In this document: positions 18,093 through 25,767 of the stretch, in pieces
How the letters are laid out: the number at the start of each line of letters is the position of its first letter
How positions within the stretch are numbered: the stretch's first letter is position 1
Assembly (NCBI RefSeq): GCF_003815975.1
Contig: NZ_CP033932.1
Span: 3,825,501 to 3,889,500, forward strand
Length of the DNA stretch: 64,000 nt
Reading direction: 5' to 3'
Source of the DNA: Chryseobacterium bernardetii
Lineage (GTDB): Bacteria; Bacteroidota; Bacteroidia; Flavobacteriales; Weeksellaceae
The notes under the pieces: model-generated
Told to the model about the DNA's origin: nothing
The model's database searches: none
Seen by the model: the letters and a program-made list of their open reading frames with translations, nothing else
Translations under genes and position numbers: made by a program

Positions 18093-21000
18093 ATGAAAAA
18101 AATACTCATTCCCATAGGTATGCTGCTGATGGGCCATTCCGTCCATGCCCAGGCTACTCCGGGAGAAAACTATATTCAATCCAAGACTTATCTGGATTAC
18201 AATGGAACAACTCCAACAAAAATCTCAGAAACTGTTCAGTATTTTGATGGACTCGGAAGGCCAAAGCAGGTAGTGAACGTAAAAGCTTCTCCCGGAGGAA
18301 AGGATGTGGTTACCCATATTGAATATGATCAGTTTGGAAGACAGGTTAAAGATTATCTTCCCATCCCACAATCCGGAACCCAAAGCGGAGCTATATATAC
18401 TTCCCCTCTTGGGAATGCTTCCAGTGCATATGGCTCTGAAAAGATCTATTCAGAAAAAATATTGGAAAACTCTCCCTTAGACAGAATCCGGCAGCAGATC
18501 CAGGTAGGTAATGACTGGGCTAACAAACCCGTGAAATTTCAATATGATGCTAATGTTTGGGAAGACTACGTAAGGAAATATGAAACTACTACTACGTGGG
18601 TTGAAGGAAGGACACAAACCTCGGTTCAGCTCCTTCAGTATTTCCAGCCGTCACAGCTCTATAAAAACACCGTCACCGATGAAGACGGCAATAAAACCAT
18701 AGAATTCAAAAATGGTAAAGGACAGGTTTTATTGGTTAGGAAAGTATTGAATTCCACACAGAATACTGATACATACTATGTTTATAATGAATATGATCAA
18801 TTAGCATTTGTTATTCCTCCTTTAGCATCATCCCCCACTGTAGAGACTGGCACTGTAGAAAATTTGTATTATCAGTACCGTTATGATGGAAAAGGCAGAC
18901 TTGTAGAAAAGAAGCTTCCTGGAAAAGGTTGGGAATATATGGTATATGATAAAGCAGACAGGCTGGTAATGACTCAGGATGCTAATATGAACCCTACTGG
19001 GAACTGGCTTTTTACCAAATATGATAAATTTTCGCGTGTAGCTTATACAGGAGTGGCATCCATTGGAGCTTGGTTTAAAAGATATCAAGTTCAGAGCAGT
19101 GTAGACTATTATATTGATCATGGACAGCCTGCAACGGAAGAAAGAAAGAGTACAAGTTTTACGCTCAGTGGAATGGAAATATATTATGGTAACACTGCAT
19201 ATCCTTTTGACATAATAAATATTTTATCGGTTAATTATTACGATACCTATCCACAATACAGTTTTAACCCTGCCTTTCCTTCAGCCATTCAGGGAGAGCC
19301 TGTATTGACAGCAGATCCCTCCTCCAATAGTGAAGGAAAAAGTACCAAAGGGCTTCCTGTAATGAGCCTGGTAAAGAATATTGAAGATGATAACTGGACA
19401 AAGAATTACACCTATTATGATACCAAAGGAAGAGTAGTAGGAACCCATTCTATTAATCATTTAGGTGGATACACTAAAACAGAATCCAGGCTGGATTTTG
19501 CGGGAGTAGCTCAAAGCGTTATCACCAGGCATAAAAGGCTGGAAACAGATACAGAAAGAGTCATTACAGAAAACTTTGAATATGACCATCAGAACAGGCT
19601 GCTTACTCATAAGCATCAGGTAGACAGTAACCCAACAGAAATCCTTACCCAGAATAAATACAATGAACTTTCCCAGCTAGAAACGAAGAAAGTAGGAGGG
19701 GCAGATACCGCTAATCCTTTACAGAGTATAGACTACAGATACAATATCAGAGGCTGGATGACCATGATTAATGACCCTTCGAACCTTAATGGAGATTTAT
19801 TTGGATATAAAATGAAGTATAACAATCCGGAATCTTCGGCTTCAACAATAGGCAGGTTCAATGGTAACATTGCAGAGATCGACTGGAAAACCTCTACGGA
19901 TGGTATTTATAGAAGATACAATTATAATTATGATAACTTAAACAGAATGTTTCATGCTGTTTACAGTAAACCAGGTTCAACAGTAGAAATTACAAGCGCT
20001 TATAACGAATGGGTGCAATATGATCTTAATGGCAATATTACCCGATTAGACCGATATGGGCAGTCAGATGGTAACAGTCCTATACAGATAGATCAATTGT
20101 ATTATACATATAATGGTAATAGACTGGCTTCTGTATCAGATGCATCAGGGAATTTTTCGGGATATCCTACCGGTGGTAATCCTATATCCTATGATGCCAA
20201 TGGTAATATGACTAATCATTTAGATAAAAATATAACTTCAATAGCGTATAATTTTTTAAACCTTCCTGCCTATGTTACTAAGAATAATAATAAAAGTCCA
20301 TTTGGCAGTATAAGTTCTTATTTATATAGAACAGATGGTACTAAACTTAAAAAATTGTATTCTTACTATAAAAGAGATTCTCAAGGAAATACAAGCCTTG
20401 CACAGACTGTTACAGATTATTTAGATGGGTTTCAGTATGTTTTGAATACAACGGGAGTAGGATGTCTGGATTGTCCACCACCTTTACCTGATTTACAATT
20501 TGTACCCACATCAGAGGGCTATTATGATTTTGTGAAAAATAAGTATATTTACAACTATGTAGATCATTTAGGTAATGTAAGAATGAGTTACGAGAAAGGA
20601 ACTACAGGAACACAGGTCATTGAAGAAAGTAACTATTATCCTTTTGGGTTAAAACATGAAGGATATAATACTTCGGTTGGAAATCCTTTGTACAACTATA
20701 AATATAATGGCAAGGAACTGCAAAAAGAGACTGGGATGTATGATTATGGAGCAAGAATGTATATGCCGGATATTGGACGATGGGGTATTGTCGATCCATT
20801 AGCGGAGAAGATGACAAGACATAGTCCTTATAACTATGCGTTTAATAATCCTATTAGATTTATTGACCCTGATGGAAGGGAAGGAAAAGGATGGATTAAA
20901 TCAGTTGTTGATGGACAAACATCTTGGACTTATGACAAAGATGTTCATTCGCTACAAGATGCAAAAGATAAAAAATATACTGGTGTTACAGAATATCAAG

Positions 21001-21623
21001 ATGCCTTAACAATAACTGGGACAAGTAATGGACAACAAAATTATCAATATACTTTAGATGCTTCAGGTGTGGCAACCGACTCTAGTGGAAAAGTAATGAC
21101 AGAATCTTTTACAACTGGGGCAGGAACTCAAATTGGAGTTAATCCTGACAGTCAAATGTTGGCTTCTATTGGCAGTATACAAGGAGGAACAGGATTTTAT
21201 GCTGGACTTACTGGTAGTATTTTAGTTGGAGGAGGAATTACAGCTTCATTAGGTCTTGTACAAGACGGGAATGGTCATGTAGAAACATATTTTACATTAG
21301 GCGGAGGCTTAGGTTTTGGTGTTTCAGGAGGTATTGAGGGAGGTGCAATCATCCCGACAGATCCCAATCACACATTTGTTACTTCTGAATTTAGAGGTAC
21401 AAGTATTACATATTCTGGAGGAGAAGGACTTGTTAATGGCTCTTTTGGAGGAACATTTAGTGATAAATATAAAGGGTTTAAAAATGCTGATAATTTTGAT
21501 ATGTCTCATTTTGGAGTACACACTCCAGATGGATACAGAACCAAAGGCTTTGGAATTATTAAGGGAAGTGCAGGTCTGCCTGTTTCTTGGGCAAAAACAA
21601 ATACTTGGGTAAGTGGAAAATAA
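18093..21623 (+). CDS. RHS repeat protein (DUF6443-type) with variable C-terminal toxin-like domain
   Basis: A 1176-residue secreted RHS protein. A signal peptide (to about MGHSVHAQA) is followed by the N-terminal region recognised as DUF6443 in Bacteroidota (NYIQSKTYLDYNGTTPTKIS; QYFDGLGRPKQVV), many YD repeats, and the RHS-associated core near residues 840-928 (NYVDHLGNVRMSYE, YYPFGLKHEGYN, YDYGARMYMPDIGRW, YAFNNPIRFIDPDGRE). The ~247 residues after DPDGRE are unlike the rest: glycine-rich, alternating small and hydrophobic, ending in SWAKTNTWVSGK. In polymorphic toxins this position holds the effector domain. I do not recognise the fold. A small gene overlapping its stop codon is a candidate immunity gene. 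Confidence 0.88.
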   Translation: MKKILIPIGMLLMGHSVHAQATPGENYIQSKTYLDYNGTTPTKISETVQYFDGLGRPKQVVNVKASPGGKDVVTHIEYDQFGRQVKDYLPIPQSGTQSGAIYTSPLGNASSAYGSEKIYSEKILENSPLDRIRQQIQVGNDWANKPVKFQYDANVWEDYVRKYETTTTWVEGRTQTSVQLLQYFQPSQLYKNTVTDEDGNKTIEFKNGKGQVLLVRKVLNSTQNTDTYYVYNEYDQLAFVIPPLASSPTVETGTVENLYYQYRYDGKGRLVEKKLPGKGWEYMVYDKADRLVMTQDANMNPTGNWLFTKYDKFSRVAYTGVASIGAWFKRYQVQSSVDYYIDHGQPATEERKSTSFTLSGMEIYYGNTAYPFDIINILSVNYYDTYPQYSFNPAFPSAIQGEPVLTADPSSNSEGKSTKGLPVMSLVKNIEDDNWTKNYTYYDTKGRVVGTHSINHLGGYTKTESRLDFAGVAQSVITRHKRLETDTERVITENFEYDHQNRLLTHKHQVDSNPTEILTQNKYNELSQLETKKVGGADTANPLQSIDYRYNIRGWMTMINDPSNLNGDLFGYKMKYNNPESSASTIGRFNGNIAEIDWKTSTDGIYRRYNYNYDNLNRMFHAVYSKPGSTVEITSAYNEWVQYDLNGNITRLDRYGQSDGNSPIQIDQLYYTYNGNRLASVSDASGNFSGYPTGGNPISYDANGNMTNHLDKNITSIAYNFLNLPAYVTKNNNKSPFGSISSYLYRTDGTKLKKLYSYYKRDSQGNTSLAQTVTDYLDGFQYVLNTTGVGCLDCPPPLPDLQFVPTSEGYYDFVKNKYIYNYVDHLGNVRMSYEKGTTGTQVIEESNYYPFGLKHEGYNTSVGNPLYNYKYNGKELQKETGMYDYGARMYMPDIGRWGIVDPLAEKMTRHSPYNYAFNNPIRFIDPDGREGKGWIKSVVDGQTSWTYDKDVHSLQDAKDKKYTGVTEYQDALTITGTSNGQQNYQYTLDASGVATDSSGKVMTESFTTGAGTQIGVNPDSQMLASIGSIQGGTGFYAGLTGSILVGGGITASLGLVQDGNGHVETYFTLGGGLGFGVSGGIEGGAIIPTDPNHTFVTSEFRGTSITYSGGEGLVNGSFGGTFSDKYKGFKNADNFDMSHFGVHTPDGYRTKGFGIIKGSAGLPVSWAKTNTWVSGK

Positions 21624-21975
21624 AATTATTCAAATAGATGGTAGGATTAAAAATTATATAAAATATTGTTTTCTTGCTATATTTTTTGTTATTTTCTTTT
21701 TAGTTTTTTTTCGTAAGAAAACAACCGAAAACAGTCTAATTGACTATGAAATACATGCGAAAGTTGTTGATATTTATAGAGATAGGAATGAACATAATTT
21801 TTTATTTGTAAAATATTCCAATGGTTCGGTAGAATTATTAGATTATCCATATAAAATTGGAGATTCCATATCAAAAAAGAAAGGAGACTCAATAGAATAT
21901 ATACTTAGGAACGGTACTTGGTTGAAAAATAACTTAATTCAACAGGACAAAAAAAAACAAATATTAAATAAATGA
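21613..21975 (+). CDS. Small single-span membrane protein, candidate immunity protein
   Basis: A 120-residue protein starting at GTG 21613 and overlapping the RHS stop by 11 bases, so translation is probably coupled. A membrane helix (about residues 17-34) is followed by a soluble, beta-rich-looking region (IHAKVVDIYRDRNEHNFLFV, then GSVELLDYPYKIGD). Position directly after a toxin-like tail is the standard place for an immunity gene, but no immunity family is recognised. The TGA stop at 21973-21975 coincides with the first bases of the adjoining IS3 element, so the original 3' end may have been cut off. Function is inferred from position only. Confidence 0.55.
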   Translation: MENKIIQIDGRIKNYIKYCFLAIFFVIFFLVFFRKKTTENSLIDYEIHAKVVDIYRDRNEHNFLFVKYSNGSVELLDYPYKIGDSISKKKGDSIEYILRNGTWLKNNLIQQDKKKQILNK

Positions 21976-22018
21976 CTAGTCCTGAAAAAGGTTGACTAGT
22001 TTAATAATTCAAATATAG

Positions 22019-22885
22019 TTAAATCAGGGTAGGAATTTTCCTATTCTGATTTTGTTTTTTATAAGTTTTTAATTTCACATTATTTTTGTGTACTTGGCTT
22101 GGAATATTATAATTTAATGAAAAATGAGGCCTTAAGTTATTGTAACAGTAAATTGATTGTTCGAGCTGCTGTGAGAGATTTTTAAAGTTTTCAAAAGTAT
22201 TAATCAATCCAAACTCGTATTTCAGAATACCATTGACTCTTTCCGCTACAGCATTTTCATAAGGATCCGAGTTTTCGGTCATGCTTATAAGAATATCATT
22301 TTTCTTTAGTATTTCAGTATATTCTTTACTGCAATATTGCAGCCCTCTATCTGAATGATGAATTAATGAATGCTTATACAGACGGTTTTTTATGGCTTGT
22401 TGCAATGCTTTCAATGTAGAGTTGGTTTGTAAATTATCACTCAGTTCATATCCAACAATTTTCTTAGAATAAGCATCAGTAATTAAATGAAGATAATAGT
22501 TCTTATCTTTAGTCTTCAGATAAGTAATATCTGCTACCCACACTCTCTCTGAACATTTCAGCTCTTTTTCTTTGATAATATTGGGGTATTTCTTCATCCA
22601 ATGTCTGGAGTTCGTTGTTTTAAAGTAGCTATGTCTTCTGGGAATTAAAAGATAATTTGCTCGTAAAAGCTTAAATAAGCGATCTCTTCCTACATGAATT
22701 TTATCTTTCTCAAAATCATTTTTAAGTAAAAAATGAAGCTTTCGGGTACCTATTTTAGGCATCTTTTTGCGAATTGACACTACGAGTTCTATAATTCTCG
22801 CATCATTATTATTTAAAGTGGATTGGTTTTTCCTTTTATAATAAGCTTGCTTGCTATATCCAAACAATCGACAGATAGCTTCCAA
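22019..22885 (-). CDS. IS3-family transposase OrfB
   Basis: The 288-residue catalytic part of an IS3-type transposase. An N-terminal HTH_21-like region (KMPKIGTRKLHFLLKNDF) is followed by an rve integrase core with the DDE residues: WVADITYLKTKD (D1), LIHHSDRGLQYCS (D2) and NAVAERVNGILKYE (E). OrfB is normally made as an OrfAB fusion by -1 frameshifting. The slippery heptamer A AAA AAG lies at 22933-22939 (complement) in the 3' end of orfA, and the -1 frame from it reads without stops into this ORF. OrfB itself looks intact. Confidence 0.93.
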   Translation of the reverse strand: MEAICRLFGYSKQAYYKRKNQSTLNNNDARIIELVVSIRKKMPKIGTRKLHFLLKNDFEKDKIHVGRDRLFKLLRANYLLIPRRHSYFKTTNSRHWMKKYPNIIKEKELKCSERVWVADITYLKTKDKNYYLHLITDAYSKKIVGYELSDNLQTNSTLKALQQAIKNRLYKHSLIHHSDRGLQYCSKEYTEILKKNDILISMTENSDPYENAVAERVNGILKYEFGLINTFENFKNLSQQLEQSIYCYNNLRPHFSLNYNIPSQVHKNNVKLKTYKKQNQNRKIPTLI

Positions 22886-22905
22886 TGAAAGAACTGTATC
22901 TGTCC

Positions 22906-23269
22906 TTATTTCCTGGATTGATTGGAACCAGACTTTTTTACAATATCGATCTTAAGCTCTCGTTCTGCGATTTCTATAAACTTTCTGAATACCTTAAGTT
23001 CTTCTTCTTTTCTAGCTAGAGCTGCTTCAAGCTCCTTAATCTTTTGTTTCTGAGGATCTTTCATAGGTCTGCCTTTACTTAATTGTTTGTCATAAGTAAA
23101 GTTACCATATTTTATTAACCAATTAGGAATACAAGAATTACCTCGGATATTATATCGAGTTTGTAATTGGGATTTCGTATATAATCCTCGTTCATATTCT
23201 GAGACAACCTGTCTTTTTGAATGCCTCACTGTATTCTTGTACAGGAGATGATGTTTTTTTTAATTTCAT
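22906..23269 (-). pseudogene. IS3-family OrfA, frameshifted near the N terminus
   Basis: The longest in-frame reading (22906-23229) begins at a GTG and gives 107 residues with a helix-turn-helix (SQLQTRYNIRGNSCIPNWLI) and a leucine-zipper-like segment (KIKELEAALARKEEELKVF). The natural ATG is at 23267-23269 and encodes MKLKKTSSPVQEYSEAFK, but after that the frame changes at a run of five T (23214-23218, + strand). One A fewer would give continuous AFKRQVVSEYERG. OrfA therefore carries a +1 frameshift in a short homopolymer, so this copy should not make functional OrfA or OrfAB unless it is a sequencing error. Confidence 0.75.
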
Positions 23270-23307
23270 TAGGGTGACTGTTTTTATGGATTTTTAGTCA
23301 ACCTTTT

Positions 23308-24023
23308 TCAGGACGAGCCAGTTCTAAATTTCTTGGTGTAGAACATCTCAGATTTTAACGTCCCGAAGAAATTCTCTATCACAGCATTGTCCAGGCAGTT
23401 TCCTTTTCTGGACATACTTTGGATGATTCCTTTTTCTTTCAAAAGCATCTGATAGGCTTTCATCTGATATTGCCAGCCTTGATCCGAGTGGAGAATGATG
23501 TTTTCTGTATTTTTGATTTTACTGAAGCTTTTCTTTAACATATTAATAACCTGAATAAAGACAGGTCTCTCCGATATATCGTAACTGATGATCTCTCCGT
23601 TATAAAGGTCAATTATCGGGGATAGGTACAGTTTGTTTCCAGAGACATTGAACTCCGTCACATCAGTTGCCCATTTCCTGTTAGGTTGGTCTGTCTTGAA
23701 GTTCCTCTCCAAAACATTCGGTGCTATACTGCCTTGTTCGCCTCTATAGGACTTGTATTTCCTGACCCTTATGATGCTTTTGAGTCCCAGAACTTTCATT
23801 AGTTTCATGACTGTCTTGTGATTGATGATAATTCCTTTTTCTTTCATTACCAAAGTGATGCGACGGTATCCAAAACGTCCTTTGTGCTTGTGATAGATCT
23901 GCCTTATCAGGGTCTTGATGTCTGAATATTTATCATTCTTCTGAAGCATTTTCTGATGGTAATAGAAACTGCTCCTGGCCATACCTGTACAATCCAGCAG
24001 GACTGACAGGTCATATTTTTGCC
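23308..24023 (-). pseudogene. IS150-like OrfB, truncated at its C terminus
   Basis: The OrfB frame opens from the -1 frameshift site; its first Met is at 23982 (MARSSFYYHQK). HTH_21 and rve core are visible: RFGYRRITLVMKEKG, KWATDVTEFNVSGNKLYLSP (D1), ENIILHSDQGWQYQMKAYQM (D2) and NAVIENFFGTLKSEMFY (E). The catalytic triad is therefore present, but the conserved C-terminal segment after TKKFR is replaced by a few residues read from the neighbouring IS end, followed by a stop. The protein is cut by about 50 residues compared with the family and is probably inactive. Confidence 0.85.
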
Positions 24024-24596
24024 TTAATTCTTCGATGGCCTCTGCTTGTTCTTTTTGAGAGTTAAGGCGTCTAGCTTTTTTAGAAAATCGTTCTCGGCAC
24101 GCAGCCTTTCGTTCTCCAATAAAAGTTCTTCTTCCCTTGTCAATAGCTTGTCGGACTTCCTTTTCTTACGCTTGTAATCACTCATTTTTTTGGGTCTTCC
24201 TATAGGTTTGTTTTCCAAACCTAAAATACCACTTTTTTCGTAATCACGCTGCCAATTCAAGACGGTAGACTGGGCAGGGATATCAAACCTGACACACGCT
24301 TCTCTTTGTGAGATGAACTCCGTATTGATGGCTTTCAACACTTTAAGCTTAAACCTTACAGAATAGCTTTTGTTTTTTCTCGGTTGTAATCCCGATATTC
24401 CGTACTTGTTATAAAAGCCGATCCACTTGCGAAGATTACTCTCGTTAAATCCTTTTTCTGTTGCTATAGATTCAATCGAATGATAAGAATTCTGATGAAG
24501 TTCTATACATTCCAATTTGAAAGCAACGCTAAATTTTCCTTTCCTTTCCATAAAAAAATGCCCCTAAAAAGTGTCTAACTTTTTGGGGGCAGTCCA
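23321..24596 (-). mobile_element. Truncated IS3-family (IS150-like) element
   Basis: Only the right end is present: complement TGGACTGCCCCC followed by AAAAAGTTAGACAC at 24571-24596. The other end, with the 3' part of orfB, is missing, because the sequence stops exactly at the terminal inverted repeat of the first IS at 23320/23321. The lost part does not reappear on the far side of the first element, so this is not a simple insertion. A deletion starting at the end of the first IS explains it. Confidence 0.85.
24024..24551 (-). CDS. IS150-like transposase OrfA
   Basis: A 175-residue protein with two helix-turn-helix units (ESIATEKGFNESNLRKWIGF and REACVRFDIPAQSTVLNWQR), a basic linker (GRPKKMSDYKRKKRK) and a coiled-coil end (EELLLENERLRAENDFLKKL), the arrangement of IS150-group OrfA. 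The slippery A AAA AAG at 24075-24081 (complement), in the codons for LKKL, should direct -1 frameshifting into orfB; the -1 frame from there reads ARRLNSQKEQAEAIEELRQ in continuous coding. This ORF is complete although its partner orfB is not. Confidence 0.9.
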   Translation of the reverse strand: MERKGKFSVAFKLECIELHQNSYHSIESIATEKGFNESNLRKWIGFYNKYGISGLQPRKNKSYSVRFKLKVLKAINTEFISQREACVRFDIPAQSTVLNWQRDYEKSGILGLENKPIGRPKKMSDYKRKKRKSDKLLTREEELLLENERLRAENDFLKKLDALTLKKNKQRPSKN

Positions 24597-24614
24597 CAAC
24601 CGAGACGGATTTCT

Positions 24615-25041
24615 TTATTCTGCTAAACTGACATCGTATCCTACAATTTTAATACTATCGTTATTTTTTTCTAAAGTAATTTTTTCTTGTGTATTTTTTA
24701 TATTTCTATTTACTTTATATAATAATACATTCTGATTTTGGATTTGTTCCGATAGAAACAAATGTTTCCCATGTTGTTAACTTCGTATCTGAGATTTTAC
24801 TACCACAACTTGAGTTTATTTCATTCAACATCTTATTTAACTGATCCTTACGGGTTAGTTTAAAAAACTTCTCTCCAAATAATTTAAGCGCCTCTTTTCT
24901 ATTATTATTTTTTATCAAAGAATAGAATTTTTCGGTTATTTTTTCAGCTTCTTGCTTGTCTTCTTCTCTGTTACGATAGGTTTTATTAAAATTACACCCT
25001 ATAAAAAGCAAAGGAATTAATATTAAAGTATACTTTTTCAT
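24615..25041 (-). pseudogene. Small lipoprotein gene with a C-terminal frameshift
   Basis: The gene starts MKKYTLILIPLLFIGCNF, a lipoprotein signal with lipobox (FIGC), and reads to 24715, where it stops as KSECIII. Beyond that, another frame continues as coding sequence for YKVNRNIKNTQEKITLEKNN and on to IVGYDVSLAE with a stop at 24615-24617. The change of frame lies near 24727-24733. Reading across gives a ~141-residue lipoprotein with a soluble domain resembling small DUF4019/DUF3887-like Bacteroidota lipoproteins (from memory, uncertain). It lies convergent to the IS remnants and is probably an old cargo or immunity-like gene in decay. Confidence 0.6.
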
Positions 25042-25088
25042 AGTACAGTAATATTTTTTTAGTGTTAGTATATCTTATTGGAGTTTTT

Positions 25089-25196
25089 TTATCTAAAAGC
25101 CTGTTTAGTTTTAAAATTTTGGATATAAGTATCAATAACATTAAAGAGAATACTTCTGGTATCAGGATCCATTTTTTGAATATCATTAATACGCTC
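25089..25196 (-). pseudogene. C-terminal remnant of an XRE-type regulator
   Basis: The - strand frame encodes ERINDIQKMDPDTRSILFNV followed by IDTYIQNFKTKQAFR and a stop. This is the pattern of the C-terminal tail of small XRE-family helix-turn-helix regulators in Bacteroidota (short helix, aspartate/proline turn, a helix ending in FKTKxA). No HTH domain remains upstream, where the sequence runs into a hairpin repeat. Confidence 0.45.
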
Positions 25197-25207
25197 TACA
25201 GTCCTCC

Positions 25208-25237
25208 GCTGCGCAAAGTCTCTCGACTTTGAGCAGA
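25208..25237. repeat. Palindromic element followed by CAGATAA
   Basis: CTGCGCAAAGTC and GACTTTGAGCAG form a hairpin with one mismatch and a TCTC loop, followed by ATAAG. A similar unit, CTACGAA ... TTCGTAG followed by CAGATAA, occurs at about 25585-25613. Both lie at the broken ends of regulator remnants. They may be copies of a small interspersed palindrome. Confidence 0.35.
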
Positions 25238-25328
25238 TAAGAAAGTTTATCACAACTAAATGATGTGGTTGAGAATGGTTTAAACGAAAATCTTTCTCGT
25301 ACAGGAATACATGAAAATTTTACAAAAA

Positions 25329-25363
25329 AGGCCGTTTTCACGAGTTGTGAGACGGCCTCTTTT
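25329..25363. terminator. Intrinsic terminator-like hairpin
   Basis: AGGCCGTTTTCAC pairs with GTGAGACGGCCT around a 5-base loop and is followed by CTTTTTG on the + strand, with a run of A upstream that serves the - strand. It ends the 25391-25633 remnant on the - strand or a lost gene on the + strand. The stretch 25197-25390 otherwise holds no recognisable gene. Confidence 0.6.
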
Positions 25364-25390
25364 TGTGTTTTTATAGAGTAATAAATGTTT

Positions 25391-25633
25391 CTACGAATAC
25401 ATTTCTTTAGCTTTAAAATCTCTTACCAAAGCATCAGTGACTAAATAAGTTTGTTCGTTAGCAGACTTTGGTAAATTGCCAATCTCCTCAATACGCTTTA
25501 GAGTATTACTATCTACTTCTAGAGAAGTTTTCCTACAAGATAATCCAAAGAAATTTGCAAGGCATCCGCAATAATAACCCCACTCTACGAACTTGTAAAC
25601 TTCGTAGCAGATAAACAAAGAGATGTTGTCCAA
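25391..25633 (-). pseudogene. Remnant of an XRE-type regulator
   Basis: An 80-residue open frame whose last ~43 residues, VDSNTLKRIEEIGNLPKSAN then VTDALVRDFKAKEMYS, look like the C-terminal tail of an XRE-family regulator. Compare the separate remnant at 25089-25196, which ends FKTKQAFR. The first half is low-quality sequence read through a palindrome and is probably not native. It most likely represents a second decayed regulator; expression is doubtful. Confidence 0.4.
25585..25613. repeat. Second palindromic element followed by CAGATAA
   Basis: CTACGAA and TTCGTAG flank a 9-base centre, and the unit continues directly into CAGATAAAC. It has the same layout as the hairpin at 25208-25237. 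Both are near regulator and RHS debris. Confidence 0.3.
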
Positions 25634-25737
25634 AAGGGCAGTTTCCTGATCTTGAAGAAACTCCAGGCAGGAAGCTTGATTTTGTAAATACCTCAGAAGG
25701 TTTTTACAGTTTCACCGAAAACCGATATATTTACTAG
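25624..25737 (+). pseudogene. Fragment of a second RHS gene
   Basis: The + strand frame encodes CCPKGQFPDLEETPGRKLDF then VNTSEGFYSFTENRYIY and a stop. It aligns with the segment just before the RHS core of the intact RHS gene in this window, CPPPLPDLQFVPTSEGYYDF then VKNKYIYNYVDHLG. Similarity breaks exactly after TATATTTAC, where the intact gene would continue into the core. This is a short remnant of another RHS gene, on the same strand, about 4 kb downstream of the intact one. Confidence 0.65.
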
Positions 25738-25767
25738 ATTAATAGATAAGCATAATATTGTAAACAG

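Larger units (their letters stand above)
21973..23320 (-). mobile_element. IS3-family insertion sequence (first element)
   Basis: The element is bounded by 25-bp imperfect inverted repeats: TGACTAGTCC followed by TGAAAAAGGTTGACT at 21973-21997, and the complement of TGGCTCGTCC followed by TGAAAAAGGTTGACT ending at 23320 (23 of 25 match, TG...CA ends). It holds orfA and orfB on the - strand. No target duplication is seen: the left flank is ATAAA and the right flank is GTTCT. The right end directly abuts a truncated second IS, so the flanks probably come from a rearrangement after insertion. Confidence 0.88.

Noticed and set aside
21316..21612. 98-residue + strand ORF inside the RHS C-terminal region
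   Set aside because: Out-of-frame shadow of a repetitive Gly-rich coding region; low-complexity product without a plausible start context.
23308..24596. Possibility that the IS150-like element was split by simple insertion of the first IS
   Set aside because: The missing end of the element is not on the far side of the first IS, so simple insertion is excluded.
24992..25186. 64-residue - strand ORF upstream of the small lipoprotein gene
   Set aside because: It overlaps both the lipoprotein start and, in another frame, the regulator tail at 25089-25196, which looks more protein-like. No domain is seen.
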